This document shows, piece by piece, positions 35,990-47,507 of a stretch of 64,000 bases of DNA (within the stretch, counting starts at the first letter, position 1; every line of letters starts with the position of its first letter). This DNA comes from Glycine soja. Taxonomy: Eukaryota; Streptophyta; Magnoliopsida; Fabales; Fabaceae. The DNA lies in NCBI RefSeq assembly GCF_004193775.1, contig NC_041020.1, forward strand, positions 5,847,657 through 5,911,656, given 5' to 3'. The notes beneath the pieces are model-generated. The model ran no database searches and was not told the origin of the DNA. It was given only the letters and a program-made list of their open reading frames with translations. Made by a program: the position numbers and the translations under genes.

Positions 35990-36064
35990 ACATGGTAAAA
36001 TCTAAGACGGTTCTTTGGAACCGTCTTAGAATGTGCGTCATAAAAAATAATTTTTTTAGTAGTG
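35990..36064 (-). mobile_element. CACTA transposon right terminus
   Basis: Read inward from 36064 the strand starts CACTACTAAAAAAATTATTT and continues to GACGCACATTCTAAGACGG, followed by the short inverted subterminal repeat AAGACGGTT/AACCGTCTT. It faces left, enclosing the HAC-like and malic-enzyme fragments. Its first 13 bases match the 31477 end at 11 positions, but the subterminal repeats differ and the 3-bp flanks (tat, aac) do not match. Pairing of the two ends is therefore unproven. Confidence 0.7.
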
Positions 36065-37914
36065 AACCGTTAAACTAAAATTTGATACGTTCACAACACT
36101 TAAGTATAACATTGTGTTTGGATGAGAAATTTCAAAATTCCAAGAAATTTGAAGTGCTAGAGATTTGAATTATACTTATTTAAACTTTCTTCATTTATAA
36201 ATGATTTGTTTGGATGAATCAATTCAAATTTTTAAAATTTCAAATTCTTAGATTGGATGGGACAATTCAATTCTTCCATATGCAAAACTTTATTTTTAAG
36301 TCCACATTTAAAAAATGAAATTTCAATATTAAAATTTACTAAAAATATTGGTTATTTTTTAAAATATTTAATAATTAAAAACTAATCTTAAATATTTAAT
36401 CATTCAAAAATAATTTTAATCTTAGAGAATATTTAATAATAGTTTTAAATATTTAATAATTGTAAATATTAATATTTTTGTTTAAAATATAATATCCTTT
36501 ACTAATTATACCATTCAACAATGATAAAGTCACTCTAGTAATAAAACACAATATTATTATTGGGACATAACGCTATCCACAATCACAACATAAACAAGAA
36601 ATCATTGTCAAGGTAAATATCATCCAATCATAATCCAAGCACAAATGACCTTTTCAAACATGACATTTCAAACGATGTATAAAAGAAAGCCAAATAATGT
36701 AATTTTAAACTTGTTCATAAGTCATTGTTTTCCTATTTAACATGTGCTTTTTACAATCTTCACCACTCAAGTAATAAATCCTTGAAGATCCTACAATCCC
36801 AATCAGCATCTTCTATGCAAAATGCACAACAAATCCGATTAATTACTAATTTATACACTAACAAAACAAAACCTTATTATTGAATAAAAGATATGGCCTT
36901 GACTTATCAACATGTATAGCAAGTCTCAAATCTCAACTTATTGAATAATAAATTTATCATAAGTTCAACACTAAGCATCACTTCCCCTAAAAAGAACAAT
37001 AAGCATTACATGGTAACTATTTAAAATAATATTTTGCTTGTTTGACTTTAGTCCTACTTGCCGAAAAGAGCTTGCTAATGTATATATACTATATAAATGC
37101 TAATATAGGATTCATGGATGAGACACTTGTGTGAATACTCTTGTCTTTGTTTATCTATGTGAGTAACTATTTAAAATAATATTTTGCTTATTGTTTTTTA
37201 GGGGAAGTAATGCTTATTGTTGAACTTATGATAAATATATTGTAAGTTCAAAATTATATTATTTATCTTTTTTTTTATATCGTTTGAAATGTCATTTTTG
37301 AAAAGGTTGGTGTAAAATTTGAATTATGATTGGATGATATTTACCTTGATAATGATTTTTTGTTTGTGTTGTGATTGTGGATAGGTTACGTCTCAATAAT
37401 AATATTATACTTTTATGTTATCAATTATTTTTGTTGATTGTAATTTTTATTACTAGAGTGATTTTATCGTTGTTGAAAGGAATAAATAGTAAATAATATT
37501 ATATTTTTAATAAAAATATTAATATTTATAATTATTAAATATTTAAAACTATTATTAAATATTCTCTAACATTAAAATCATTTTTGAATGGTTAAATATT
37601 TAAGATTAGTTTTTAATTATTAAATATTTTTAAAAATAGCCAATATTTTTAGTAAATTTTAATATTGAAATTTCATATTTTAAATGTAGACTTAAAATAA
37701 AATTTTGCATAGCGAGGAATTAAATTGTCCCATCTAATCTCTAAGAATTTAAAATTTTAGAAATTTGGATTGATTTATCCAAACAAATCTTTTACAAAAT
37801 GAAGGAATTTTAAATAACTATAATTTAAATCTCTAGTATTTCAAATTTCTTGAAATTTTGAAATTCCTCATCATACTTATGTGCTATGAAGTTATCAAAA
37901 TTTTAGTTTAAGAG
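36065..37914. repeat. 1.85-kb inverted repeat with 0.7-0.9-kb arms
   Basis: Left arm about 36065-37010, right arm about 37180-37914. They are reverse complements: TTAAACTAAAATTTGATA, GAAATTTCAAAATTCCAAG, GGATGGGACAATTCAATT, ATTGGATGATATTTACC and ACTTCCCCTAAAAA all recur inverted. The right arm has a deletion near the centre. The spacer is about 170 bp. No ORF of note. Likely a fold-back element or an inversely duplicated AT-rich transposon. Confidence 0.88.
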
Positions 37915-38235
37915 TTCCTTCTCGAATATATTTTTCAACTAACGTTGAACTCACTAGATCAATTAGCAATTCTTTCCCAAATATCATTCTTGACTAAGGT
38001 TGAACTCACTATATTAGTTAACAGTTTTCTCTTGAATATTCTCATCGATTAAGGTTAAACTTATCATATCAACAATTAATAATTATTTCCCTAATATCCT
38101 CTTCATTTAAGGTTAGACTTATCAATTTTAAATTAACAAATCTCTCCTGAATACCCTCTTTAGTTAAAGAATGAACTTGCCAATTAACATTTTTTTTCCG
38201 GAATACCTTTTTCGACTAAAGTTAAACTTAATTCT
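37915..38235. repeat. Degenerate 55-bp tandem array, 5-6 copies
   Basis: Units of 55 bp (one about 58) shaped GACTAAGGTTGAACTCACTA... followed by CAATTAGCAATTCTTTCCC-like sequence. It abuts the right arm of the inverted repeat. Copies are strongly diverged. Confidence 0.8.
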
Positions 38236-38999
38236 TTATTTGCATTTTGTATATATTGTCGAATCCTTGTTGATTGTAAAGATTCCATTAGAATATTTCA
38301 CCTTTCGAGAATTAGTGTTGAATAAGTGTTTTTTTCATCCTTTCTGTTACATGAATATTTTTTATTTGTCAAGTTTGGTATCAATTGGCAAACCTTTAGT
38401 GATGGAAAGACATTTTATCATACATTAAAAAGTCCTAGTTAATATCGATATTAAAACTTTATAGCCTTTTTAGTTCACTTCAAAGGTTTACCTTTAGTCA
38501 CGTTATCTAAATTCCTTGAGAACCCATAAAGCAACTAAGATGCCCACAGATGCACCTGTAACCATATAGTTATTGATTTCTCTACATATTTTTGCACTTC
38601 ACATATCAAATATTTGAATTTATTATTTCACAAAGCATTTCTAGATTCATTTTAAAGAAAAATTAGCAATAATAATGATATAAAGTGCAACAAATTATAC
38701 ATCTATACCAATTATGTTCCTTTATGTATATTCATCATAATGAAGGGAAATTATAACATTTATATTGATATGATATAAATACATATTTTATTATAGGCTA
38801 AATTATCTTTTTGTCATTTATCTTTTTTTTCAGTTTGATACTTTAGGTATTTATTAGAGATAAAAATATATTGTAGTCTTATTTTAACGCAACAATCAAT
38901 TGAAATTAATAAATAATCCAACAAATAATACAATTCGAATAATAGAATTGGTGGGGGTTGAGATTAGCACAATATAAGTGTTTAAAGTCAGCATAGGAA
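38236..38999. other. AT-rich intergenic DNA
   Basis: No gene or element seen; short ORFs lack family resemblance. Confidence 0.4.
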
Positions 39000-39345
39000 A
39001 CGTAGGATCCGGTTCTTAATTTGGCATGTTCTAACTTGGTGCCTTTGGCTTCATCGTAATAAGGTGATTTTCAACGAAATAGTTCCTGATGTTCACACTG
39101 TCATACAACAAATTCAGCGAGTTTTATGGGTTTGGTTCATATATAAGAGTGGCCTTGCTCAAATGACATTTCTTATCCGAATTGGTGTGTAAGTCCTAGA
39201 GTATAGTATTAGTTTTACACTTTTCTGATGTTGTTGGATTATGCTGATTTAAACTTCTTTGTATTTTTTTCTCTTACAGGATCACATTTCGTGCCTTTTT
39301 TAATAAAGAATTCTTGATTTTCCTTTAAAAAAAAGTATGGTGCAT
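39000..39345 (+). mobile_element. LINE 3' end fragment
   Basis: The frame near 39030-39185 reads WHVLTWCLWLHRNKVIFN then VWFIYKSGLAQM. WxxWxxRNKVIFN is typical of the C-terminal zinc-binding/RNase H tail of plant L1-type LINE proteins. It is followed by an untranslated stretch with AATAAAG and an A-run (39328-39335). Strongly 5'-truncated. Confidence 0.65.
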
Positions 39346-41254
39346 AAAAAATTTGCATGTACTTAATAAATGTTAGTCATTGATTTAATTTAGAGAAAGA
39401 TTAAAGTATATTTGAGAATTTTATTATGTCAATTCAAAAGATATATTTACCACGAAACATGTAGATTTTTACCTCAACCAATAGTTTTAGATTTGAGTCC
39501 TAAATATGTAATTGTATTAAATATTTGAAGAGAGAATTTTATTGTTCATAGTGGTTCTAATTATCTGATTCAAACAAAATTATCTATAATGAAGAATACA
39601 TATGATTTAGAAGGAAAAAAAGATATAATGTTAATTATATGAATAATATCTTTTTTTATATATAAGATAATCAATTTGAAACGAATAGCATGAACCTATG
39701 AAAGATTTTATGATATTTGGGATTATTTTTAAAGGTTGAGCACTAATAAGTATCAGAGTTGTTATATATATGATTACAAGCAAGAAGTTTGTGGATTGAT
39801 ATTTTAACATATGGATTTAAAATCATAATATATGATGATAAAATAATTAATATTATTGTTATGAAAAACATATTATATTTCAATTTTCTAAAATATAGGG
39901 GTATTTTGTTACTATAAACTAAAATTTAATATTGTTATAGATAAGATATTCTATTTTGAGTTTCTTAAAATTATGGAGGTGTTTTATTAATATAAAATAA
40001 AATAATATAGGTGCTTAAACTTATTATGTATATGCTCATGATAGTGTTGCATATAAACTTCATAAATATTGGAATTCACTTTAATTTATCATTTTGAAAA
40101 TACTTTGAGTTAATGTTTACATATTTAAAAATAATTTATTTTGCAAAATGAATTTTTTAAAAATGACGAAGGTCAAACATGCACTACACATCTCATCGAT
40201 CTCTATGGTGTGTAGTAGTGTTTGATGTGAGATTGAGGGAAATGTTTTCTTTTTTTTCAAATGAAAGGAGTCATTCTCAAGATTGAGCTATGAGCTCTTA
40301 ATAGATACATATGGTCCTTCATATCAATAACACTAAAGAGACACACTTGATATATTTATCTATCTATATGTAAGTGTGAAGACATTGCCAGCCACCACTT
40401 TCTAATTAGAAACTGTTTGATAATGTGTTTTTGGATCTTGGGATTTTGAATTGACAAAGAGAAGGAGAAGCTCCTAAAATTAGCTACAAGCCCTATTTAT
40501 GTTTACTTCATTATCCAAAAAGCACCTTTTTTAAGGCTTTTTTCTAATATGTTTGGCTTTGACACAACTTCTAAAGAGTAAGAGAAACTCAAAATTATAG
40601 ACATGGCAGAGGCATAAAGTTATAAAACTATTATTAAAGTTGATTGCATTTGATAAGGTTAAACTTCACCTCAAACATGAGAACAAGAGACAGTGGTCTT
40701 TATCTTCATCCAAGGCAAGTAAGACCGCAAGGCAATATCTTGTGATGAAAACATTTTTGCAAAAGAAAGAGGCATCTAATTACTTAACAAATCATAATTT
40801 ATTTGGTAATCATAATAAGCAATTTATTTCATTTTACCTTCCTCAATTTCCTCAAATTCCTCATTTGTAAACACTGACAAGGGTATCCTTTTAACCAATA
40901 TTGAGTCCAAATAAAAGCTTCCACCATTTTTGGTGTTAGAGAGCTACAGTATGGATCAAACACTCTTCCATCAGTGCTAAAATATTAACACACTTTCTAA
41001 CATATTAGCACATTCTAATATCAATTAAAATTTATTAAAAATATCAATTAAAATTTATTAAAAATTACAAGATTAAGAAATTCATAAAATATAAAATGAG
41101 ACCTACCAAAATTTGTAATTAATTTCTCACAAATTTCAGTTAATACTAGAGAATATGTTATAAAAAAAATTAAAAATTTCATATACATTTTTTGCAATCA
41201 ATCTCAGATTTCTATTCCTAGACACATGTTATTTCAATTTCATAGACTCTGAAA
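39346..41254. other. AT-rich intergenic DNA
   Basis: No supportable gene. A short duplicated phrase (TCAATTAAAATTTATTAAAAAT) occurs near 41022-41065. Confidence 0.4.

Positions 41255-41307
<53 letters not shown>
41255..41307. repeat. (AAT)n microsatellite
   Basis: About 17 AAT/ATA units, uninterrupted, upstream of the MYB-CC fragment. Confidence 0.92.
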
Positions 41308-42339
41308 GAACTAATAATAATAATATCAGGATAAAATTATTAAGACAAATTGATATAAAGAAGCAGGGATATACTCTGCATGCTAATAGATACGGGAAAA
41401 AAGGAACAAAAAACATTGTCCCCTAAAACAAGCATAAAATTCAGTTTAACAAACCATGTATTATTTTTTTTATTGATGTATTGTTTTATATTTAAGAACT
41501 CAGGTAATTTGATTTCCTCTGCTACTACCAGCAACAACAAGCTAAGAGCATGCATGCTTTAAGGATGCACAGCCCCACTGAGAGGCATATGATGATGCAT
41601 GGAGGCAATGGATCAGGTGATTCAGGACTTGTTCTATCAACTGATGCTAAGCCTAGACTAAAATGGACACCAGATCTTCATGAAAGGTTCATAGAAGCAG
41701 TCAATGAACTTGGCGGAGTAGACAGTAAGTATATGCAAACAATAAACAGATTATGAATCAGAAAATGATAATTTTAAAGCTAATTGTGATTACTCTTGCT
41801 ATGCAGAAGCTACACCAAAAATAGTATTGAAACTAATGGGGATTCCTAGACTTACTCTTTACCACTTAAAGAGTCATCTACAGGTAACATTATTTCAACT
41901 ACCAATATAATTAAGAAAAAGGTTTATTTAATTTTGGCTATATTATTTATTTAAATTACCAGTATAATTGTGATAATGTTATGTAAAGACTAGTGGAAGA
42001 GAACAGCTAGACACATGATGATTCTAGTTATTTGTAAATGGCTGTTTTGGCTTTTTAATGTTCCTTTCAAGACATGAAAACAAAATCAATCTTCTGAAAC
42101 TTGGTCTAAATATCTATTAATTATATAGTAGAACTTGCTCATTGTTCTGTTTTAACTGGAAAACCAATTAGCTTTTGTAAGAAAAGTAAATTTAAATGGC
42201 ATCAAAACCTCATTCTGGTTAATGACGGATGGCAGTTCATGGCGAAAAGCCAAAAATCCTCTACAAAAATATGACGGATGGCGTAGCGGAAAATGTCAGA
42301 CGTCATGGCGGACAAAAAAAATTATATATATATATTAAC

Positions 42340-42960
42340 AAAACAACAACAACAACAACAACAACGCCTTATCCCACTAGGTGGGGTCGGGTACATGGAT
42401 CAACTTCCGCCATAATGTTCTATCAAGTACCATACTTCTATCCAAATCATTAAGTTCGAGATCCTTCTTGATAACCTCTCTTATAGTCTTTTTGGGTCTT
42501 CCTCTGCCTCGAATTGTTTGCCTTCTCTCCATCTGGTCTACTCTCCTCACTACAGAGTCTACCGGTCTTCTCTCTACATGCCCAAACCACCTAAGTCTAT
42601 TTTCCACCATCTTCTCTACAATAGGCGCTACTCCAACCCTCTCTCTAATAGCTCCGTTTCTAATTTTATCCTGTCGAGTCTTACCACACATCCACCGCAA
42701 CATCCTCATCTCCGCTACACCTACTTTAGTCTCATGTTGGCTCTTGACCGCCCAACATTCTGTTCCGTACAAAATTGCCGGTCTTACCGCAGTCCGATAA
42801 AACTTTCCCTTTAGCTTGATCGGTACATTTGCATCACATAACACCCCCGATGCATTTCTCCATTTCATTCATCCTGCTTGAATGTGATGATTCACATCTC
42901 CTTCAATTTCTCCATCATCCTGTATTACAGACCCAAGATATTTAAACCGTGTGACTTGAG
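42340..42960 (-). mobile_element. LINE (L1-type) 3' fragment
   Basis: Minus-strand ORF 42868-42377 encodes the end of a non-LTR reverse transcriptase: YRTAVRPAILYGTECWAVK, RMLRWMCGKTRQDKIRN, RLRWFGHVERRP. It ends in CCCCACCTAGTGGGATAAGG and a (GTT)n tail (rc of 42342-42365), the usual 3' end of this LINE type. It is 5'-truncated near 42960. Confidence 0.88.
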
Positions 42961-43036
42961 ATAAAAATTAAATATAAATAAAAAATTAAAAAAAACAATG
43001 GATTGTATTCAAATAAACTAAAAAAGTTTCATGAGT

Positions 43037-43290
43037 TCACACAATAACCAAGTACCAACACCAAATAAACTCATTCAAGAGTTCAAAATAACAAAAGGAT
43101 AAAAGCATAAAAAATAGAAAAAGAGGTGTCAAACAGAAAAAGATCATAAAAAAAGGGGTGAACAGAAAAAAAAAAAAAAAAAAAAAAAAGCAGAACCAAA
43201 AATAAAAAAGAGGTTTCAAACAGAAAAAAGATAAAAAAAAAAAGAACAAAAACAACAACAGCAACAAAAAAAGAAAAAAAAACAGAACCA
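43037..43290. repeat. A-rich low-complexity stretch
   Basis: Runs of A (for example 43169-43189) and AAAAAGA motifs; the ORFs here on the minus strand are poly-Phe artefacts. Confidence 0.75.
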
Positions 43291-44023
43291 ATTGCCCTCG
43301 GTCGCAGACTGTAGTGCTGTTGCTGCCGCCGCCGTCCATGCTCGCGTCCGTCGCCGTCCGTGCTCGCGTGCGTGGTGCGCTGGTGCCACGTCGCGTGCGG
43401 GGTGCCGAGTTTGCCGTCGTCGCCGTCGTGGTGCAGGTGCTGATGCGGGGTGTTGCGTCTCGTTTGCGTGGTGCCGTTCCTGCTCGTGCTGCTCACCCCT
43501 TTTGCATGCGAAAATCGGGTTAGGGTTGGGTCGGGTCAGCCCAACACCTATCCCGCAAAAAACAAAAAAAATAGCCACAATTCCACCATTGCCGCAATTC
43601 TGCCATGACCGCCATAGCTATGGCGGCCGCCATGGCGCCGCCATCCGCAACCCGAAACGCCACCGCTATTTGGTGGCGGTTTTTCAAATTCCCGCAACGC
43701 TATTCCGCCATAGCCGCTATTTGATAACACTGTTTGAAAATGAATTTATCTTACCAGCATCAACCATGGAAGCAACAGCCAGAATTTAAGAAGCAAGTGG
43801 AGTTCAAATGAAACATTTAAGCATAGGCCTCCAAACAAACAAGTAAGAACACTTTCCAGTTGCATTCACTTTATTTTTTCATCAAGTTCTCATAGTTCAA
43901 AAGAATTCTCTGTAATGGGAGGCAACACTAACAAGAAATAACCCTCAATCCAGAAATTCAGAAATAAATGATGCATTACAGATGCAAATTGAACTACAAA
44001 GAAGACTGCATGAGCAGCTTGAG

Positions 44024-44825
44024 GTATAGGACATCTTTGACTTTTAACCTTAAATAAACACATTAGTAATTAAACTTAAATAAATACATGGAATATGGGA
44101 AAGTCAGAGAAAAAGAGCAACATTAAATAATAAAATATAACCCACACAATTTCAAGGTTGATGGTTCATCAGTTATAAGAATTGAAAAAGAACAACATTA
44201 AATAATAAAACATAACCCAAACAATTATTTCTAACTTCACTCCTTTGCTAATTAGCTTCTTTCTACTTTTAATTAAAAGAAAGGTGACTGGCTATAGAGG
44301 TATAGAACTGATTTCAATCAGCAGATCCATTATGTCCAAAGTTTATTCACAAACAGAGCATAGAATAACCATTTGAAGCAATACATGCAGATAAAACAAA
44401 TAACTTATTTTTCAGGCACAGATTACTTTTTCTTTCACGTTGTCGCATGTGAGAATAAAACCTTGTATTTCCTAGTTATGGTAAATGGCTATTATAACAA
44501 ATTAATTTCTAGATTGTCAAATTGAAATTCACATGGTAACCACCAGGCTTATTTTTTAACCGTGAATCATAATTCACATCAAATTGCAAGATTCAGGGCT
44601 ATTGTCTTCTAATACAATTACAAATAGATAGCGAAAAAATACTTCAAAAATATGATAAAGATAATATAAAATGTAATAATTTTAAACTAGAACTGAAAAT
44701 AGATAAAAACAACCTAACCATAAGTCTTATAATACAAAATTACTAGACATATATGAGTCTTTTTTATTACAAACATTTTTTATACTGGAACTACAAAAAA
44801 TAAAAATAAAAAAGTATTCACTTAC
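44024..44825. other. Intergenic DNA, no gene seen
   Basis: A short duplicated phrase (CAACATTAAATAATAAAAYATAACCCA) occurs near 44118 and 44191. Nothing else is supportable. Confidence 0.4.
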
Positions 44826-45506
44826 TTAAACTTCATCAGTGCTATCATAGGACCGAATATTTCATCTTGTGCTATAAGCATGTCCTCCTATACATGTTAA
44901 AAATAAAAAAGTAGAAGTACAATATGATGGTTAGTTACTCAGTTATTTAATCTTCTTAATGAAACCCTACTTTGTATTTTTGTACAAAACAATAAATTCT
45001 TGAATTGTGTGAAATTGTTCTGCATGAATTTCATGCAGATTTGCAGAAAATTTCACGGGAGTTAGAATTCACCTTAACATTGGAGAAAATTGTTGGCTCA
45101 ATGTAGTAACCCTTGTTACCCACTCTTTTGCCCCCTGTCAAAAGGGTGGCCTCTTCTCTTTTTCCATGCTCGATGTAGGAAAGAATTTTTTTCAAATTGC
45201 TTTTTGTCAACCTACCATAGCAAGTTGTAATGTAAGTCACTAGAGGAGGATCCTAATTAGTAATTAACTTTTCTTGTTTGAGTCATTTCTTTGTTTTTTA
45301 CTAAGGCAATGCTTGAAATAAAGTTGTAGGAGAACAAGAGTAACATAATGGGGTTGTGCTAGTTTATACCTGAGGCCCTTGCTGAACATTAGGATCAAAG
45401 GGATCCCCAACAACCCAAGCTTTTGCCTTCTCTGCCAACCTCTTCTCAAATTCATCATAGATCCCTTCCTGAACAAGTACGCGGGAGCCTGCAGCACAAA
45501 CTTCTC
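44826..45506 (-). pseudogene. ALDH2C-type aldehyde dehydrogenase, three-exon fragment
   Basis: Three exons with intact borders. 45506-45370 encodes EVCAAGSRVLVQEGIYDEF and KAWVVGDPFDPNVQQGP; its Cys sits in the position of the catalytic nucleophile. 45211-45073 encodes [19 protein letters not shown] and [13 protein letters not shown]. 44887-44826 encodes EDMLIAQDEIFGPMIALMK. The series follows the family order (catalytic Cys, then the PTIF and EIFGP motifs). The closest type I know is the ALDH2C4 group, cytosolic enzymes oxidising sinapaldehyde and coniferaldehyde. No N-terminal NAD-binding exons are upstream and no C-terminal exon downstream. Exon sequence is well conserved, so capture may be fairly recent. 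Same strand as the SCPL, DJ-1 and CIPK pieces to the right. Confidence 0.88.
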
Positions 45507-46314
45507 CTACAAAAGTGTTATGCATGAACGATAGTGCATTACAAATTATCGTAATAAAAAAGGGTTATGTTTGTGTACTCGTTGATCGTTGCCTCCTTGG
45601 AGTAGAAGATAGGGTCCTTATCTTTTCCAATGAATGCCAAAAGATTCATATTATATTGGAATTTCAATGAAAGAGAGGGTGAGTCTTCAAGCTTCTTCCA
45701 TAGGGCTACAATAGTAAGTTCATCTTCAATCCAACACATCATGGAATTTTATATTATATTTGGGAAGCACAAATTAGAATCAGAAATTAGAGAAATAATA
45801 TATGAGCAGAGAACATGCTAATGGTAGTAGAGCATAAATAAATAGAAAAAAATATAAAAGAATTAAGAAAACATGAATACCTTCCATGTGAGTTTAGAGT
45901 TAGATGTACTTATCAAAGACTTCCTACCTATGCTTTGTCTTGAAAGAAATTGAAGCACACCTTTCATGTGTAACATCAAACTTCATATTTCAACTGAAAA
46001 TGGTATAACCTTTTAAAGCACATCAATTGGTTTTTTATTCTTACCTCTCTTTTGAAATAATGACATTAAATTTGTTTATAATTATATTTCAGTCCACCAA
46101 ATTTAGTCCGTGAGGGAGTATTTTTCTTATGAGCTTGCAGTTAAGAGCTTTTTGATAAAACTATTTTCCAAAACAGCTTTTTGAGCAATACAGTAAGGTG
46201 TCATAGGGTAATTCAGATTCAGATCGAGTAATACAATCTATATAGGACTTCACACAGGTTGGAATTAGTTGGTCAAATAGAAGGGTAATAGTAATACAAT
46301 CCAATTCTAGTTAT
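45507..46314. other. Stretch between ALDH and SCPL fragments
   Basis: A minus-strand ORF at 45742-45539 (67 codons, LEDSPSLSLKFQYNMN) could be another exon piece but I do not recognise it. Otherwise no gene seen. Confidence 0.35.
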
Positions 46315-46486
46315 TGTTATTATAGGAATTAACATAGAAAGTTTGTATCTAAAAAATTATCTATTTGAAAGGCAAGACCTGAAAATGAAGAGCAGCCAGG
46401 ATTTATTATAGGAATTAACATAGAAGTTTTGTATCTAAAAAATTACCTATTTGAAAGGCAAGACCTGAAAATGAAGAGCAGCCAGG
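46315..46486. repeat. 86-bp tandem duplication
   Basis: The unit TTATAGGAATTAACATAG...GAGCAGCCAGGA at 46315-46400 is repeated at 46401-46486 with about three changes. It copies the end of the SCPL exon, including its donor site. Confidence 0.92.
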
Positions 46487-46579
46487 ACCACCGGTTAGCC
46501 AAAGCATAAGACGATCATTTTCTGACTTAACAAAGTAGTAAAACACTTGTCATCATCTTTTTCTCCCAATCCAACATAC
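46447..46579 (-). pseudogene. Serine carboxypeptidase-like (SCPL) exon fragment
   Basis: After a ccag acceptor the block reads [11 protein letters not shown], then, one frame over, [19 protein letters not shown] and [14 protein letters not shown], ending in a gtaatt donor. [17 protein letters not shown] and SGL are family hallmarks; GGPGCS lies by the oxyanion hole. SCPL proteins are vacuolar or secreted peptidases and acyltransferases. A single-T deletion breaks the frame between the two parts. The catalytic Ser, Asp and His exons are not seen. The end of the exon is duplicated in tandem immediately to the left. Confidence 0.85.
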
Positions 46580-47507
46580 CTGGTTTAAGAACAATAATGT
46601 CTCAGATTTTGTATCAAAATATACAATATCTCATCACTAATCATACCATCCATATATTCATAATAGAATTCAATAATCCATTAAGCATTTCAAGAGACAG
46701 TAGAATTAATCTAGAGATGCACCCATGACCAAAGATTTTAATCAATTCATTATAGATGGAGAATTAGAAGCGATCAAACAATTATGAGAAAAATAAAAAA
46801 CACAATGTTTCTTTGGTCATGTTCCACATATATTTAATTTCTTTATGCTTAATTCTACGTATTATCAGTCTTTATGTTCCTTGATGGGAGACAGAGGGCA
46901 AGGAACTAAGGATTACAATCCAATTATCCGAGCAAGCAAACAAGGTATACAAAAGCTAGAAGACTGCCTAAGTGAGAAAGAGCTAAGATAAGAATAAACC
47001 TGAGTAACAAAAGTAATGATTTCATGAACACAAAATACACCATGAGACAAAGTCACACAAAAGCTGGCTGCATACATAGATTTCATTAATCCAGACTAAT
47101 TAGAAAGTAAGCCTGCACAGAATATGTGTGATTTGGGGACAAAAGCCGGGGAAAACAAAATTAGAACAAGTGCTCATGACTTATTCAAGGAAATGACTGT
47201 AATCCAGTAAATGATAAGTGATAACTTCGTACTTGCTCAACCTTATTAGTTACAGCTTTGTAGCCCAACAATTCAAAAGAATTTTGTCTTCTTAGTTGGT
47301 ACAAAACAATTCTTGACAGGAAAGACTAATAGAAACAAGTGTAGAATGAACATGAGTTCTAAGAAAACAGTAGTAAAATATCTACTTCAAGATTACCTCA
47401 ACTTTTTTTTGACAAACTATATCAATAGCCATTCAATTCAAATACTGGTTGATAGCATATGTGAAACATAACAAACAGTGTTCCTTTTGAGTTTACAGTA
47501 ATAATAC
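46580..47507. other. Stretch between SCPL and DJ-1 fragments
   Basis: No further exon recognised on either strand. Confidence 0.35.

Larger units (their letters stand above)
42195..43733. mobile_element. Composite repeat with nested LINE, inside the MYB-CC locus
   Basis: The left piece (42195-42320) and right piece (43560-43733) share GCGGAATAGCGG-type motifs. The right end, read inward, begins CAGTGTTATCAAATAGCGG, suggesting a hAT-like terminus. A minus-strand LINE tail and a GC-rich block lie between. No target duplication was found, so borders are approximate. Confidence 0.5.
41550..44023 (+). pseudogene. MYB-CC (PHR1-like, G2-like) transcription factor, broken
   Basis: Exon 1 (41550-41724) starts MHALRMHSPTERHMMMHGG and holds PRLKWTPDLHERFIEAV, the first half of a GARP/G2-like MYB domain. 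Exon 2 (41807-41883) completes it: KATPKIVLKLMG, then TLYHLKSHLQ. The usual GIPGLTLYH is GIPRLTLYH here (Gly to Arg). The next exon, expected to start K(Y/F)RL, is not found. Instead 42195-43733 is occupied by other repeats. Past them, 43735-43835 resembles MYB-CC linker sequence (MKHLSIGLQTNK) and about 43970-44023 encodes QIELQRRLHEQLE, the MYB-CC coiled-coil signature. The rest of the coiled coil and the C-terminus are absent. Relatives regulate phosphate-starvation genes. Probably inactive. Confidence 0.78.

Noticed and set aside
31477..36064. Calling this a single complete CACTA element
   Set aside because: Terminal 13 bases are similar, but subterminal repeats differ and the 3-bp flanks do not match; reported as two termini instead.
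43037..43578. Poly-Phe and Arg/Ala-rich ORFs
   Set aside because: Artefacts of A-rich and CpG-rich low complexity inside a composite repeat.
45539..45742. 67-codon minus-strand ORF between ALDH and SCPL pieces
   Set aside because: Somewhat protein-like, but I cannot assign it to a family and it has no clear splice borders.
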